Notes under the pieces: model-generated
Seen by the model: only the letters and a program-made list of their open reading frames with translations
Told to the model about the DNA's origin: nothing
Database searches by the model: none
DNA from: Branchiostoma lanceolatum
Taxonomy: Eukaryota > Chordata > Leptocardii > Amphioxiformes > Branchiostomatidae
Assembly: GCF_035083965.1 (NCBI RefSeq)
Contig: NC_089724.1
Coordinates: 26,360,974-26,424,973 of the forward strand
Reading direction: 5' to 3'
Length of the DNA: 64,000 nucleotides
Program-made: the position numbers and the translations under genes
In this document: positions 9,936 to 21,400 of the stretch, piece by piece
How positions within the stretch are numbered: the stretch's first letter is position 1
Layout: each line of letters begins with the position of its first letter

Positions 9936-11180
9936 CGCCCGATCCGCCGTCTATTCCAAAGAACCATACCGACGGATGCCGAAGGTCACCCGAAGATTGC
10001 CGAGAGCCGAACAGCGATTTCCGAACGCTTTGGGTAGTGTTAAGAATAAGAATAGATAGGTAGGAAATGCCGTTTCAAAAGCCCTTATTTTCGGCGAAAG
10101 ACCGCCATGAAATTAAACACGTTGATACTACTTATAATCTAGGGGTTACTTACTAGCCATGTAGAATTCCTTAGGACACAATACCAAATTTTAAAGGAGA
10201 TATGCGGCATTTTAAAAAGTCCGATTTCCGGGGGACAGCGTTACCAGCAGTGCGGCAATGACATCATTGAAAGCCAATAAGACGCAAGACCCAGATTTCC
10301 CGCCACGTTCGAAAATGGAACCATTATTCGGCACGGCGAGGTCCAGAGATTCGTTACACTCTAACATGTGATTGGTACCGTCTGTGAAAAGAAAACTGAA
10401 TACAGACATGGCAAAGATAGTTGCCAATAAGTGGACGGAGTGTTGTTGATGTAAGCGGTGGGTGTCGTTTGTTCGTAATAATTTTGTTAGTCAGGCCGCA
10501 TTCACTGAGTACGTCGGGCTGCGCATTTAGTGGGTAGTAGCCTATTTCCCTAAGAAGCGCCGTCGAACGTGGTTCTAAGTCACCAAAATCGCTGTCCACC
10601 CCAAGTGGTAACGCTGTCCACGGGTAGCTTTTCCTACCCTGTTATTTTTTATGAAGTTAGCGAAGTAAGCTCTTGACGGTTCTACAGTTTCGAACAGTTG
10701 GTTCGCGAATGCGTTCGAACTAACTATACTCCCGCCGGCCTTTGCGCGAGCTGTGACCAGAACACGGAAGTAACAACTGATGCTGTTCGTCGCGAGGACT
10801 GCGTGTACGTGTATTATATTAGAGAACAGTATGGTTATCGGGATTCCTTCTTCAGTGGACCAAGTACACACTTTGGTGTTTAAAGTCTTTAAACAAAACA
10901 ACAGCAATTCATTTCAACAAAAACTCGGTGGCCTATCGCCCATGATTACATCTGTTGTTTAACGTTTTGCCTTGTGTTGGTGTTGTGCTGGACACACAGC
11001 ATGCATGCAGACCAGAGCATGGCGCACTGCACTTCAGCAACTGTCCATCATGTGCTTCTTTTGCTTACCAATACCATCTTTGTCAACACCTCAAAATTGT
11101 GATGAGATAATTAACTGTGTGCAACTGCAATTATACGCAAATTAAGGGGTCAGTCACGATACGATGCACGTGATATGCTA
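9936..11180. other. Gene-free stretch
   Basis: Several short open frames exist on both strands, the longest about 110 residues on the minus strand at 10575-10907. None shows a recognisable domain, splice structure or compositional signal. I see no gene. Confidence 0.4.
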
Positions 11181-11181
11181 T

Positions 11182-11433
11182 GTAAGGCCCCCCTCTCACT
11201 GGACCCGCGGCATGCTGGCGGCGTCGCTGCGGCCGATCGAATTGACAAAACACTCAACGAATTTCATCGACAAAAAAATGAATCTTTTAAGCTTTGTGTG
11301 TTTTGTTGTCTTTTTGGTCATACTTGTACGTTTTGAATGATATTCCCATTATAAAGTCAAGGGTAACACAAATCCAGTTTTGGACGCAGCGACGCCGCCA
11401 GCGTGCCGCGGGTCCAGTGAGAGGGGGGCTTTA
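11182..11433. mobile_element. Inverted-repeat element, GGACCCGCGGCA family, copy 1
   Basis: The termini read AAGGCCCCCCTCTCACTGGA and its complement ending GAGAGGGGGGCTTTACA. The arms continue for ~50 bp with TGGCGGCGTCGCTGCG on the left and CGCAGCGACGCCGCCA on the right. The centre carries the family's shared block with TTTTGTTGTCTTTTTGGTCA. A TTA/GTA-like flank suggests a PIF/Harbinger-type MITE. Confidence 0.8.
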
Positions 11434-11456
11434 CACGAGGGTGGCGACCTCGCTGC

Positions 11457-11686
11457 GATCACTGGACCCGCAACACGTTGGCGACCTCGCTGCGACCGAG
11501 CGATTTGACACCGCGTTACACGAATTTCATCGATAAAAAATGAATCTTTTTACGCTTTGTGCGATTTGTTGTCTTGTTAGTCATACTTGTACGTTTTGCA
11601 TGGTATTCCCATTGTAAAGTCAAGGCTAACTCAAATTCAATCTAGGACGCAGCGAGGTCGCCAACGTGTCGCGGGTCCAGTGAGAG
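11457..11686. mobile_element. Inverted-repeat element, GGACCCGC family, copy 2
   Basis: Directly follows copy 1 and shares its centre. The stem differs: TGGCGACCTCGCTGCG on the left and CGCAGCGAGGTCGCCA on the right. The changes from copy 1 are matched on both arms. Its right end touches the start of the 5-kb inverted duplication. Confidence 0.8.
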
Positions 11687-12374
11687 AACTCAGGACTTCT
11701 TGTCGCGTGCTGTGTGGAACGATCTTGCGTTTAGATATGAGGGCCGCTGTCATTGGTTAAAGACGAGTTTTATTTGCAGTTGTAGATATATAATGACAGA
11801 CACAATTAGATTATGTATCTTAAATTTATTCCTAACATTCATGTCATCTTAATAAACACGGACCACTGATAACTATGTTGCTTTGCTACGTTTTCATTTC
11901 TAAGACAAGGAGCTTTCTTATTATGAAAAACTTACAATAATTTCAAGTTTAGATTTAGTAGATAAAAGCTTTACTTAGATGAAAGCAACTATCAAACTCT
12001 AAACCTTACACTTATTCGTTATCCCCTTATACCCGCCATCGAGATTATACATAGATATGATATTGTTTTGCTAATACTTACGTTACGCAACGAATTGATT
12101 TTGTTTGCATATAGAAATGTGGTGTATTGGGTTAGGCCTATTATGAATCATTTTGCTCATCTACATCATGATATCAGAGCTTACGTTAAGTTCATATAGA
12201 TTTATATCATATGCTGAACTTACCTTGTTTTATCTTTTAATTCAGTTCAGTATTCATTTAAGTGCTACAAAGGCCATTTCATTTCGGCATCTACTTCACA
12301 TAGTAATAAAGACGAGAAATCCTATTCAACTCTATGATCCTTAAAATCACAGTATGTCATGTAAAAAAATCATG

Positions 12375-12640
12375 AATATCCGTCAACGTTTCCGTCACTT
12401 TTTTTGCCTATATACAAATTTAACACACAAACGTGCAAAGTCCGCTGCAAAACGTTGAAAAAGCCAGGTGAACGATTTTCAAACTTGACCTTTCTTTGCA
12501 TAACCACTACACACCTGCCGAAAATCATGAAGATTCATCAAAGGTTTCTCGAGTTATGCTCTTGGCATAAATACAGACCCACCCCACAGCTGGCGCAACT
12601 GAAAACATAATCTTCTCGGCGAAGATAATAACGTGGTGGC
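12375..12640 (-). mobile_element. Fragment of the TTATCTTCGCCGAGTA element, left palindrome arm only
   Basis: Read on the minus strand it begins TTATCTTCGCCGAGAAGATT and carries the subrepeat with GGTCAAGTTTGAAAATCG found in the 30019-31342 element. The right palindrome arm lacks it around 16015-16030, so it inserted after the duplication. Confidence 0.7.
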
Positions 12641-12683
12641 TTTTCAATCTGCTCATGTTGAGTAACTCAGGGTTAATCCAACC

Positions 12684-14440
12684 TTAGACCGTTCGTAAGG
12701 AGTTCAAATTTCGCACAAAGGGCCAGGTTTTCTTCATTGCCTCTCTTTGTGCTCTCTGTTTCCTTTCCCGCTTCCTTTGCCGTTGTATTGCTATAGCAAT
12801 CACTATCAATATAACAACAGGGAAAACGCCCAGAAAACCGAGCCACCTGTTATCAAACCCTCCTGACGTGACTGGACTCTCCTCTTCTGTAATTAAACAG
12901 ACAAAACATTATGTGCATCTATTCGTATGACTGAATTTAAAATTATCCACGCTTAACTCATCATGATTAATTAACCACACAAGCAATGCGATGCTCATAG
13001 TTGGAATAAATGACAGAAAGTTTGTGTTTGAATGGAGGGAGGTATCCAAAGAAATCAAATTCAGATTGTCATCAGCTGATTTTCGTTTGTTGGTGCAATA
13101 TAGAATCCAGCTGTTTGATGGTAGCTAACCAAAGTTTATGTGCATATAATGATAAACAATATACATTTCACATATACCATATCGTAACCGTACACGACAT
13201 GTTGTACTTATTTCACGGAACTGAGGCATCAAACGGTTCAACATACGTTACATAGAACTGATAAACTTAAAACAACAGCATCCAATGATAGTATACAACA
13301 TTAAAACTCAACTGTACCTTTCTGCTCAAGCCCCAACACTCTCGCCCCACCCACTTGCAGCCCGTTTCTCGAAGCTTGCCTCAACATGCTCGTGGCGACG
13401 TCGTCAAAGTTCTCCCCGCCATTATGTAGTAGTTGCAAGTCAGCGATCGTGCTTCCTTTCCTGAGGGAAAAAAAATATCACGATTGTAACACATGTTGTG
13501 TCCCCGTGGCGCAACCGCGCTGCTTCACCATCTGGATCAACTTCCGTCGATCCTAGGGCCCGAGTTCGATCCTGGGGGTCGACTCCAGCTCGGACATGTT
13601 GTAAGGGATTGCATTCGTCATTTCGGATCGTGACGTAAAGCCGGCGGCCCCGTGTATGAGGGCGCTTCAGGCATAAGCCTCAAGCGTCAAACCTCTGCAC
13701 GTAAATGAACCCAACACAGTTATCGAGAAGAGTAGGGGTGACCCGGTGTGCTTGGCCAAAAACGGGAGCCGTAGCGAAGCCGCATTGCGCTACCACTAGC
13801 TACTTGAAAAAAAGCACCATGCTTCACCTCAAATGAGGATGCCTTGAAACGAAACCAACGAAACGTACCCCTAAAAGTCTTTTAAATCAATTGAAACTTG
13901 ACGTCACAAGATTTAGACTAAGATGGAAAAATACACGCATTTTAAAGAAGACAATATCGTCCTTTTGTTTACCTGATCCTTGTGACGACAACCCCAACAA
14001 ACCGCGATTCGTTCCTGAATACGGATGCCATCTGAAAAAAAGATGCGTCATTTTGGTGCAAGACCACCCATGTTGACATAGATATGCATGACGTATGAAC
14101 TTTCGTGATAAAACGATTGTTTCATTTTGAAAATGACAAAACTCACCGCGGTTGCTATATCTGATGAAAGCTTCCTGTGCTTCTCCGACGAGGGCGAAGC
14201 AAAATCTTCATCCCATACCGTGTCCAGAACCATTTCAATGCCAAGATTTATCATTAGGACTTCTGATCCGGAAACGGGTGTTGCTTTCAGTTGGTTGTTC
14301 CACTGTTTTGGTCAGGGTCAAACTTGACACAAGTGTCTCAGTTACTGTATACGTGGGTTGGGGTGAGCAGGGGATAGTTGGTGATGCAGTGATGCTTAAA
14401 GCGTCTACATTATGTCGAACTTGAAACGCATGTCGACGAC
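12684..14440 (-). pseudogene. SEA-domain transmembrane protein, left-arm copy, frameshifted
   Basis: Minus-strand exons, in reading order, are about 14440-14147, 14031-13973, 13460-13318 and 12886-12684. All inner junctions are GT/AG, and exons 2 and 3 match the right copy in length (59 and 143 bp). They encode a Thr/Ser-rich stretch, a SEA-type domain (GIEMVLDTVWDEDFASPSSE, then LLHNGGENFDDVATSMLRQA) and a membrane helix. Relative to the right copy, exon 1 lacks a ~140-bp block. It also has an 8-bp deletion that shifts the frame upstream of the SEA domain. The cytoplasmic end is frameshifted into a longer tail stopping at 12684. No start codon or signal peptide lies before the axis. Probably non-functional. 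Confidence 0.7.
13500..13867 (+). mobile_element. tRNA-derived SINE in the left palindrome arm
   Basis: Pol III promoter boxes are visible: TGGCGCAACCG (A box, 13507) and GTTCGATCC (B box, 13564), spaced as in a tRNA-derived head. The body of ~300 bp follows. The right arm lacks it: the intron there reads straight from GCATGTTGT to ACCCATAAAAGTC (in minus orientation). The insertion therefore post-dates the inverted duplication. Confidence 0.75.
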
Positions 14441-14446
14441 ACTACC

Positions 14447-15925
14447 GTTTCAAGTTCGAAATATGTAGATGCATCACCAACTATCCCCTGCTCACCCCAA
14501 CCCACGTATACAGTAACCGAGACACTTGTGGAAAGCATAACCGTACCCGAAACGGTAGTGTCGTCAACATGCGTTTCAAGTTTGACAGAAGTAGACGCAT
14601 TAAGCATCAATGCATCACCAACAACCATGATGCCTACGCGACATCCCACAACTAGTACTGCAACTCCGGCGATGTCAAGTTTGACCCCGACCAAAACAGT
14701 GGAACAACCAACTGAAAGCACTAAGGCAACACCCATTCCCGGATCAGAAGTCCCTCTGAGAAATCTTGGCATTGAAATGGTTCTGGACACGGTATGGGAT
14801 GAAGATTTTGCTTCGCCCTCGTCGGAGAAGCACAGGAAGCTTTCATCAGACATAGTGACTGCGGTAAGTTTGTCATTTTTAAACGCAACATTTTTGGAAA
14901 ATAGAATAATCTTTTCATCACGAAAGTTTATACGTCATGCATATTTCTGTCCTGTAGTACATAGACAGTCTTGCACCAAAATGATGTATCTTTTTTTTTC
15001 AGATGGCATCCGTTTTTAGGAACGAATCGCGGTTCGTTGGGGTTGTCGTCACAAGGTTCAGGTAAACAGAATGACGATATTGCATTGTCTTCTTTAAAAG
15101 GCGTGTATTTCCATCTTCCTCTAAATCTGGTGACGTCAAGTTTCAATTGATTTAAAAGACTTTTATGGGTACAACATGCTACAATCGTCCTTTTCCTCAG
15201 GAAAGGAAGCACGATCGCTGATTTGCAACTACTACATAATGGCGGGGAGAACTTTGACGACGTCGCCACGAGCATGTTGAGGCAAGCTTCGAGAAACGGG
15301 CTGCAGGTGGGAGGAGCGAGAGTGACGGGGATCGAACAGAAAGGTACTGTTGGGCTTTGATGTTGTATACTGTTGTATAATGTTTTATGATTATCAGTTC
15401 TACGTAACGTTTGTTGAATCGTTTGATACCTCAGTTCCGTGAAATAAGTGCAACACGTCGTATACTTGTACGATATGGTAATATATATGTAAAACGTATA
15501 TTGTGCATCATTATTTGCACATAAACCTTGGTTAGCTGCCATTAGGATTCTATATTACACCAACAAACAAAAATCAGCTAATAACAATCTGAATTTGATT
15601 TCTGTGGATACCTCCCTCCATTCATACACAAACATTCTGTCATTTATTCCAACTATGAGCATTACATTGCTAGAATGGTTTTGACTAATCATGATGAGTT
15701 AAGAATAAATAATTTCCCAGTCACAGTCGTACAAATAGATACAAATAATATTTTGTCGGTTTTATTACAGAAGAGGAGAGTCCAGTCACGTCAGGAGGGT
15801 TTGATATCAGGTGGCTCGGTTTTCTGGGTGTTTTTCCTGTTGTATTGATAGTGATTGCTATAGCGATACAACGGCAAAGGAAGAGGAAAGGGAAAGTTAG
15901 CATAGAACAAAGAGAGAGGCAATGA
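14447..15925 (+). CDS. SEA-domain single-pass membrane protein, 5'-truncated, right-arm copy
   Basis: Exons are about 14447-14863, 15003-15061, 15201-15343 and 15771-15925 (stop TGA). The internal junctions are GT/AG with phases 0, 2 and 1, and the frame stays open throughout. The product has a mucin-like Ser/Thr/Pro-rich stretch (TSTATPAMSSLTPTKT), then a SEA-type domain split over three exons. A membrane helix follows (LGFLGVFPVVLIVIAIAI) and a short basic tail (QRQRKRKGK). SEA domains commonly lie next to the membrane in mucins and related surface proteins. I do not see a clear GSVVV-type autocleavage motif; VGVVVT in exon 2 is the nearest. The 5' part with start and signal peptide is missing because the palindrome axis cuts the gene. 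It could be a fragment or use an unseen upstream exon. Confidence 0.65.
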
Positions 15926-16673
15926 AGAAAACCTGGCCCCTTGTGCGAAATTTGACCTCCTTACGAACGGTTTAAGGTGGAGTTACTCGACATGAGAAGA
16001 TTGAAAAGCCACCACGTTATTTTGCATGACTGTACATATTGTGCTTTTAAGAATCAAACATATGAGTTTGATAGGATTTCTACTTGTTTTTTTACTACAA
16101 TGTTAAGTGGATGTCGAAATGAAGTGGCCTTCATAACACTAAAATGATGACTGAACTGAATTAGAAGATGAAACAAGGTAACCTAAACACATTATATAAG
16201 TTGGTATATACTCAACTTCAGCTTGATATCATGATGTAGATTATGATTAATTATAAGTCTAATCCAATACAAGTAATAAGTTGCATAACGTAAGCATTAG
16301 CAAAACAATATCATATATATGCATGTTTTATATCTTTAACAGGTGTAAGGGGATCACATGTAAGTGCAAGGTGTAAAGTGCGATAGTTGTTTTTATCTAA
16401 GGTAAATCTCTCTTTGCTAAATCCAAACTTGAAATGATTGTACGTTGTAAAATAAGAAAGCTATAAGTGTAAGAATGCAGCAAAGAAACATAGTTATTGG
16501 TCCGTGTTTATCAAGATGACATGCATATCATGAATAAAGATACATAATCTTATTGTGTCTGTCATTATATATCTGGAACTGCAAAATTTAATAAAACTTG
16601 TCTTTAACCAATGACAGCGGCCCTCATATCTAAACGCAGGATCGTTCCACATAGCACGCGACAAGAATTCCTG

Positions 16674-16917
16674 AGTAAAGCCCTGTCACACTTGTGCGTA
16701 TATACAAGTCCGCATGAGTTGCGTATCAACATGTTTTTGGTTTATGTTAAGTTTGCAGCCGAATAAGTGATTGATTAGGTTCGATAACCAGGCTGCACAA
16801 CGGTGGGTCGAAGTAGAAAACAACTTTTTCCCCGCAAAACTTACTTAAACCAAAAAAAATGTTAATGCGCAACTCACGCGCATTTGAATATACGCACAAG
16901 TGTGACAGGGCCCTTAG
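16674..16917. mobile_element. Inverted-repeat element with CCCTGTCACACTTGTGCG arms
   Basis: The arms read AGCCCTGTCACACTTGTGCG and its complement ending CGCACAAGTGTGACAGGGC, with TTAG/TAA-like flanks. It abuts the right end of the 5-kb palindrome. Non-coding. Confidence 0.8.
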
Positions 16918-16919
16918 AG

Positions 16920-17147
16920 TTAGATCCCCGTTCCTGTAGTTGGCGCTCGCGCTGCGCTCGCGCTGCGACCTAAATCGAATTTGTGTAAACCATGACCTCA
17001 TAATTTGAATACCATACAAAATGTTGCTTGAAAAGACAACAAAACAAACAAATCGTAAAAAGATTCGTTTTTCTTAATCTCTGAAATTCGTTGAGCGCCT
17101 TGTCAAATTTTACGTCGCATGGCGATCGCAGCGAGGTCGCCGCCTTA
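16920..17147 (-). mobile_element. Inverted-repeat element, GGACCCGC-related family, reverse copy
   Basis: The centre matches the 11182 element in reverse (AAAAGACAACAAAACAAACA and GAAATTCGTTGAGCGCCTTG). The arms include TCGCGCTGCGACC on the left and GCAGCGAGGTCGCC on the right. A further degraded copy lies at about 19040-19215 in intron 1 of the first P450 gene. Confidence 0.65.
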
Positions 17148-17148
17148 A

Positions 17149-17505
17149 AGCCGGCGTCACAATTCGTGCGAGCGTCGGCCGACTTTGTAGATCGCCCGAA
17201 GCTCGCCGAATTTCAAAATCGCCCGAGCGTCGACCGTATTTTCCAATGAAAATCTCTGGCGACGTCCGTCGAACACTAAAAACTAAAAAAAAAAATGAGA
17301 TGGTACCATCTCTTGGACATGGACGAAGTCAGTATCGACGTCGACTAACCTGGTAAAAGGCCAATATTTGGATAAACTTTTATTTCTAAAAATCGTCCGA
17401 AGCCCGCGTAATCGACAGGACGTCGGCCGTACTTCGGCCGAAAATTCACATTTAAAGCTCGCCAACACGTCGGCCGAGCTGAATTTCTTATTTGTGACGG
17501 GGGCT
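17149..17505. mobile_element. AGCC/GTCAC-ended MITE with TAA target duplication
   Basis: The termini are AGCCGGCGTCACAATTCG and TTATTTGTGACGGGGGCT, flanked on both sides by TAA. This is a second copy of the 4605 and 58751 elements. A three-base TWA duplication is typical of PIF/Harbinger-type elements. Confidence 0.85.
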
Positions 17506-17509
17506 TAAT

Positions 17510-18060
17510 GGATTGGGGGTGTTACATACTTGTAGCAAAACGTTATACAACCGATGTAATGAGTTGTTGTATCCATCAGGGGGCGCAGTAACTAGGTGGG
17601 CATTCTAAAAGTTCCCTCCATAGACCTATATGATAAATTTCAAGATGTATATATCAAGATCATTATCTTTATGACTGAGTATACTTTGGTCCTTGGGTAG
17701 TAATCCTTGGGTCGTAATCCCCCCCCCCCTGCACAGAACGGCTGTTGAGCGATCAAAAATGTTAGTCACGACAACCCGCCAAACATACATTTTAAGATGT
17801 AGAGAAAATCATTTGATATTGTGATCCATCGGATGTAAGTTAGAAGAACTCGTATTGTGTTGTTTTAACAGTCTGTTTAACAGTCTGTTTGTAAGTACTA
17901 CATCTCAAAGCAGAAAGAATCACATTGATCAGACGGACTGTTTTTACAGTTTTTTTTACAAAGTTTACCTATCAACAAAGCTGCATCAATGTGCACTGTT
18001 GACGAAAACAGCCGCCAACCGTTGAGAACGAGCCATTGATGCAGCGTTTCAACGACAGCC
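17510..18060. other. Gene-free stretch upstream of the first P450 gene
   Basis: Contains a copy of the CAGGGGGCG repeat (17540-17610), a short poly-C tract near 17720 and a direct duplication of AACAGTCTGTTT near 17867-17890. No gene seen. Confidence 0.5.
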
Positions 18061-18062
18061 TC

Positions 18063-18135
18063 TTCTCCAAGCAGAGGTTTCGTATCAAAATCGTGGCCAC
18101 TCCTAACCCTCTCCACCGAAACCTCTGCTTGGAGA
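18063..18135. mobile_element. Short TCTCCAAGCAGA foldback element
   Basis: The arms TTCTCCAAGCAGAGGTTTCG and CGAAACCTCTGCTTGGAGAA surround a short centre. GACAGCC occurs on both sides and may be a duplication of the target. Confidence 0.75.
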
Positions 18136-18177
18136 ATAACCGTGACAGCCCAACACCCTCCCACTCCAGTTGTTATT

Positions 18178-18466
18178 TTTTCATGACTTGTCTGACCTTA
18201 TTGTAAAAGATCGTGTTATTTCACACGCGGCTTACACTGCGTTACTCAACCACTAGTCTCTACCAGACCATCCGACCGAGTTGAGTTGTTGTAGAAATCG
18301 GCCCAAATAGGGATATTTTGTAGGGAGACTGGGCTTGCCTCATTAGGTCAAAGGTTGCAAACGGTACCTCTATCTACCGGCTGTCTCTACTGGCAAATTG
18401 TTGACCTATCTGGCTAAACATTTCTGACACCCAGTGGTGTCTGATAGAGACTACTAGATTACAACA
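18178..18466 (+). promoter_or_regulatory. Upstream block conserved between the two P450 paralogues
   Basis: The block CTGTCTGACCTTATTGTAAAAGATCG is matched (20-base core: TGTCTGACCTTATTGTAAAA) at 26100. Both continue with a similar CACACGCGGCTTACACTGCG and GGCTTGCCTCAT, and with AAAGGTTGCAAA before the start codon. It is part of the segmental duplication. It probably contains the promoter and 5' UTR, but no specific factor site is assigned. Confidence 0.5.
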
Positions 18467-21400
18467 ATGGCGGAAGTCTTCACGTTCCCAGACAGTTTCC
18501 CGTTCACCCCCTTGGACGTGTCTACCCTACTCGTCTTTATCGTCACCTTCGTGTTAGCTGCAAGGTTTCTAAAGAAGGTTAAGAATCCAGGAAACCTGCC
18601 TCCATCGGTGCCGGGAGGGTGGCCCCTACTGGACCACCTGCCAACTCTGGTCAGCACAAATCCTCGTCTCCAGTTTGACGAGTGGGCCAGAGAGCTGGGT
18701 GATATTTACCGTGTCAAGGCTTTGGGTGATGACATATATGTTGTGAGTGGATACACGACTATCAAGGAAATGATGGAGAAGGAGGAGCTCTCTACACGGA
18801 GGGACAGGTTTATGTCGGCCGCTATGGGAGGTGGTCATGGTAGGTGTTGTGCGATTCTTTACTCTCCAAGCAGAGGTTGGTGGGGAAGATTGTGACCGTT
18901 TTATCATATGCCCCGTTTTTTTTTGGTCCGCTCTCCCCACCTGTTTCTCTTGGAGTCATGATCCCATCTGAAGCCCCAATAGCACAGGTCACACGACTAC
19001 TTCACGACAGCAAACGCCTGAAATTCTCAGTACAGTGTGATAGCTTGGTGGACTGGCTTCGCTGCTATTGGAATATCACGCAAGATCTAAGAGCATGATT
19101 GAAAAGACAACAAATCACCAAAAGCCTAAAAAGATTCGCTTTCCAATGAAATTCAATTCGTTCAGCGCTCTGTTAAATTTCAGGTCGCAGAGAGTGCTCT
19201 TACAGAGTGCCTGGCCCGATCTAGTGGAATGGGGGTATAACCAAACAGTATCATCACTTGCTTCAATGGTTCTCATATTTTGCGCCCGGTCCATGCCTTA
19301 TATTAGTTTCATTTCAGCCCACAAGGTATTACTAAACAAAGAAACTACCTAACGTCCTGACTAAAAATAAACAAAACCAAAAGGGTTTTTTTGTTTTGCG
19401 CCAAAAACAACCATTACTCAAGCAACTGGATAGAATTTGGAAGTTTCAAAATCTTTTATCCAGCTGCTTGAATACCTTTTTTGTATCTATACCTTATGAC
19501 CTGGATGTCTGAACTTCATCAACGTTTCTTTGTTTTCTTTTCTTTGCTTAGACATATTAATGGCTCCTTACGGAAAAGTTTTCAAGCAAAGGCGGAGGTT
19601 TGCAACCAGTGTTTTCAAACAACTGGGAGTGAAGATGGGCCGAGGGTGCATACAAAATCAAATTCAAGAGGAGGCGAGTTCTATTTGCGTGAAGGTATGG
19701 AAATTTACTTTATCATAGAAGAAACAAATCCATAATATAGTCTAACGCGTTTACTTTGCTGGCAAATTCATGTTGACCTACCAGTCCAACAACAACAGTA
19801 ACAACAGACAGCGAAGTTCAGTGATGGCGTGAATAACTATCAAGTGGCATCGTGTGACGCAATCAATAGGGTGTTTCGCCCAGAACCGAGAGGTCCCGGG
19901 TTTGAAACTACCGGTATGCCCCTTTACACGAATTTCCTCACTCCACCCAGGTGTGAATGGGTACTTGACTTCGGTTGGGGAAGGTCGTATTGAGGTCACC
20001 TGCTGGCGCCGAATGGCAGCCTCCCAGACCCTTGCAACAGTTCCACAAAGTGCAAGTGTGGAGTAAATATGTATCTTGTGTATATTATTGTGTAGTATGT
20101 AATTGTAAACTCTGCAGCAATTCAGCACTGGCTGTCATTGCACAGGTAATTTCGGACCAGTCAACCATTTATTAGTAGTATTATTATAACTCCTCTTTCT
20201 CCAATAGATATCAGGCTACAGCGAGCAGCCGTTTGACGTGTCATCCGACCTGACAACAGCCGCAGGGAACATCATCTGCGCCCTGGTCTTCGGGAAACGG
20301 TTTGACTACGGGGATACCAGGTTCCAGTATCTGCAGACGACGATGAAGGACTTTGGAGCCGACTTGGCCAAATATAAATTTCCTTTCATCCATTACATTC
20401 CTATAGGTGAATATGCGATTGTGATTGATTGTACAATGGCGCCAAATGTTTTTTTTTAAAAGATACAGGGATAGAGGTAATTGTCAGTAGTCATCTAACT
20501 TATATCATACACGCAACATAGATAAAAGCGGAGGTTGAATAAACGCACACACAGTAGGTACACCCTCATTAGATCAGGACCCCTATCGCTCCACGTTAGC
20601 TCGCTCGCGTATGGGCCCTGATCTTCAGCGCCGGTAGACATGGTTCTGGCGCCGTTACTGACAGTTGCTCATGAATAATTAATGAGCTATCCTTATTTGG
20701 CGTTTATTTTTTCTGAACCTAAAGTAACGATGTGAGACGTAACCTGATTGGTTGATAGCTTCCCAGCGTCTTTTGCGCTTTTGCTTCAGATGAGGTTTAG
20801 CAAACCCTCTGATTGGCTTAAGCTGTTTTGGTGGTGACGTCGCCAGAACCATGTCTACCAGCGCTGCAGATCAGGGCCCCTACGCGAGCGAGCTAACGTG
20901 GAGCGATAGGGGTCCTGATTTAATGAGGGTGAGCAAGTCAGACTCCTCCTCCTGCTGGTGTACACGCTGGGGCTGGGCTTAGAGGGTTTAGTACATAATT
21001 CCATGTGAAAAGACATCAGTTGTTCCAGAATATAATCTTCTCTTCTCCAACACAGTTCAAGATGGAGCCGAGGGGCTACGCTTCCATTCCAAGAAACTGC
21101 AGCAGTTTATCCGGGAAGAAATAGATCAACACCGCCTGAACCTGAACCCTGGGGATCCACGGGACTTCATGGACCACTGCCTGCTCCAACTGGACCAACA
21201 GGATGGAGGCGGCACTTGGCTGAACGAAGACAACGTGGTGTACATCATCCAGGACCTTTTCGTGGCAGGGACAGACACCACGGCTGCCACGCTGACGTGG
21301 GCATTGCTCTACATGGTCCTCTACCCCGATGTACAGAAGAAGGTTAGAGAGAACGATTACTGTAATTTGTATATACATACCTTTTAATGTACAAGAGCTA

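Larger units (their letters stand above)
11688..16676. repeat. About 5-kb inverted duplication (palindrome)
   Basis: The left arm starts with ACTCAGGACTTCTTGTCGCG. The right arm ends with the near-exact complement at 16676. The match can be followed inward through intergenic sequence and all four exons and introns of a SEA-domain gene to an axis near 14440. The arms show scattered substitutions and small indels. The left is longer mainly because of two insertions, at about 12375-12640 and 13500-13867. Inverted-repeat transposons abut both outer ends. Confidence 0.9.

Noticed and set aside
10575-10907. 110-residue minus-strand frame
   Set aside because: No domain, signal, splice context or repeat relation was seen. 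It is within chance expectation.
14410-14853. Minus-strand frame of 147 residues in the palindrome centre
   Set aside because: It is antisense to the right SEA exon. Its tail reads differently from the left SEA copy, and codon patterns fit the + strand.
17283-17468. Recurring minus-strand peptide MLASFKCEFSAEVRPTSC (also at 58766 and within 4822-5079)
   Set aside because: It recurs because the three frames lie in copies of one non-coding inverted-repeat element, and the frames end at different points.
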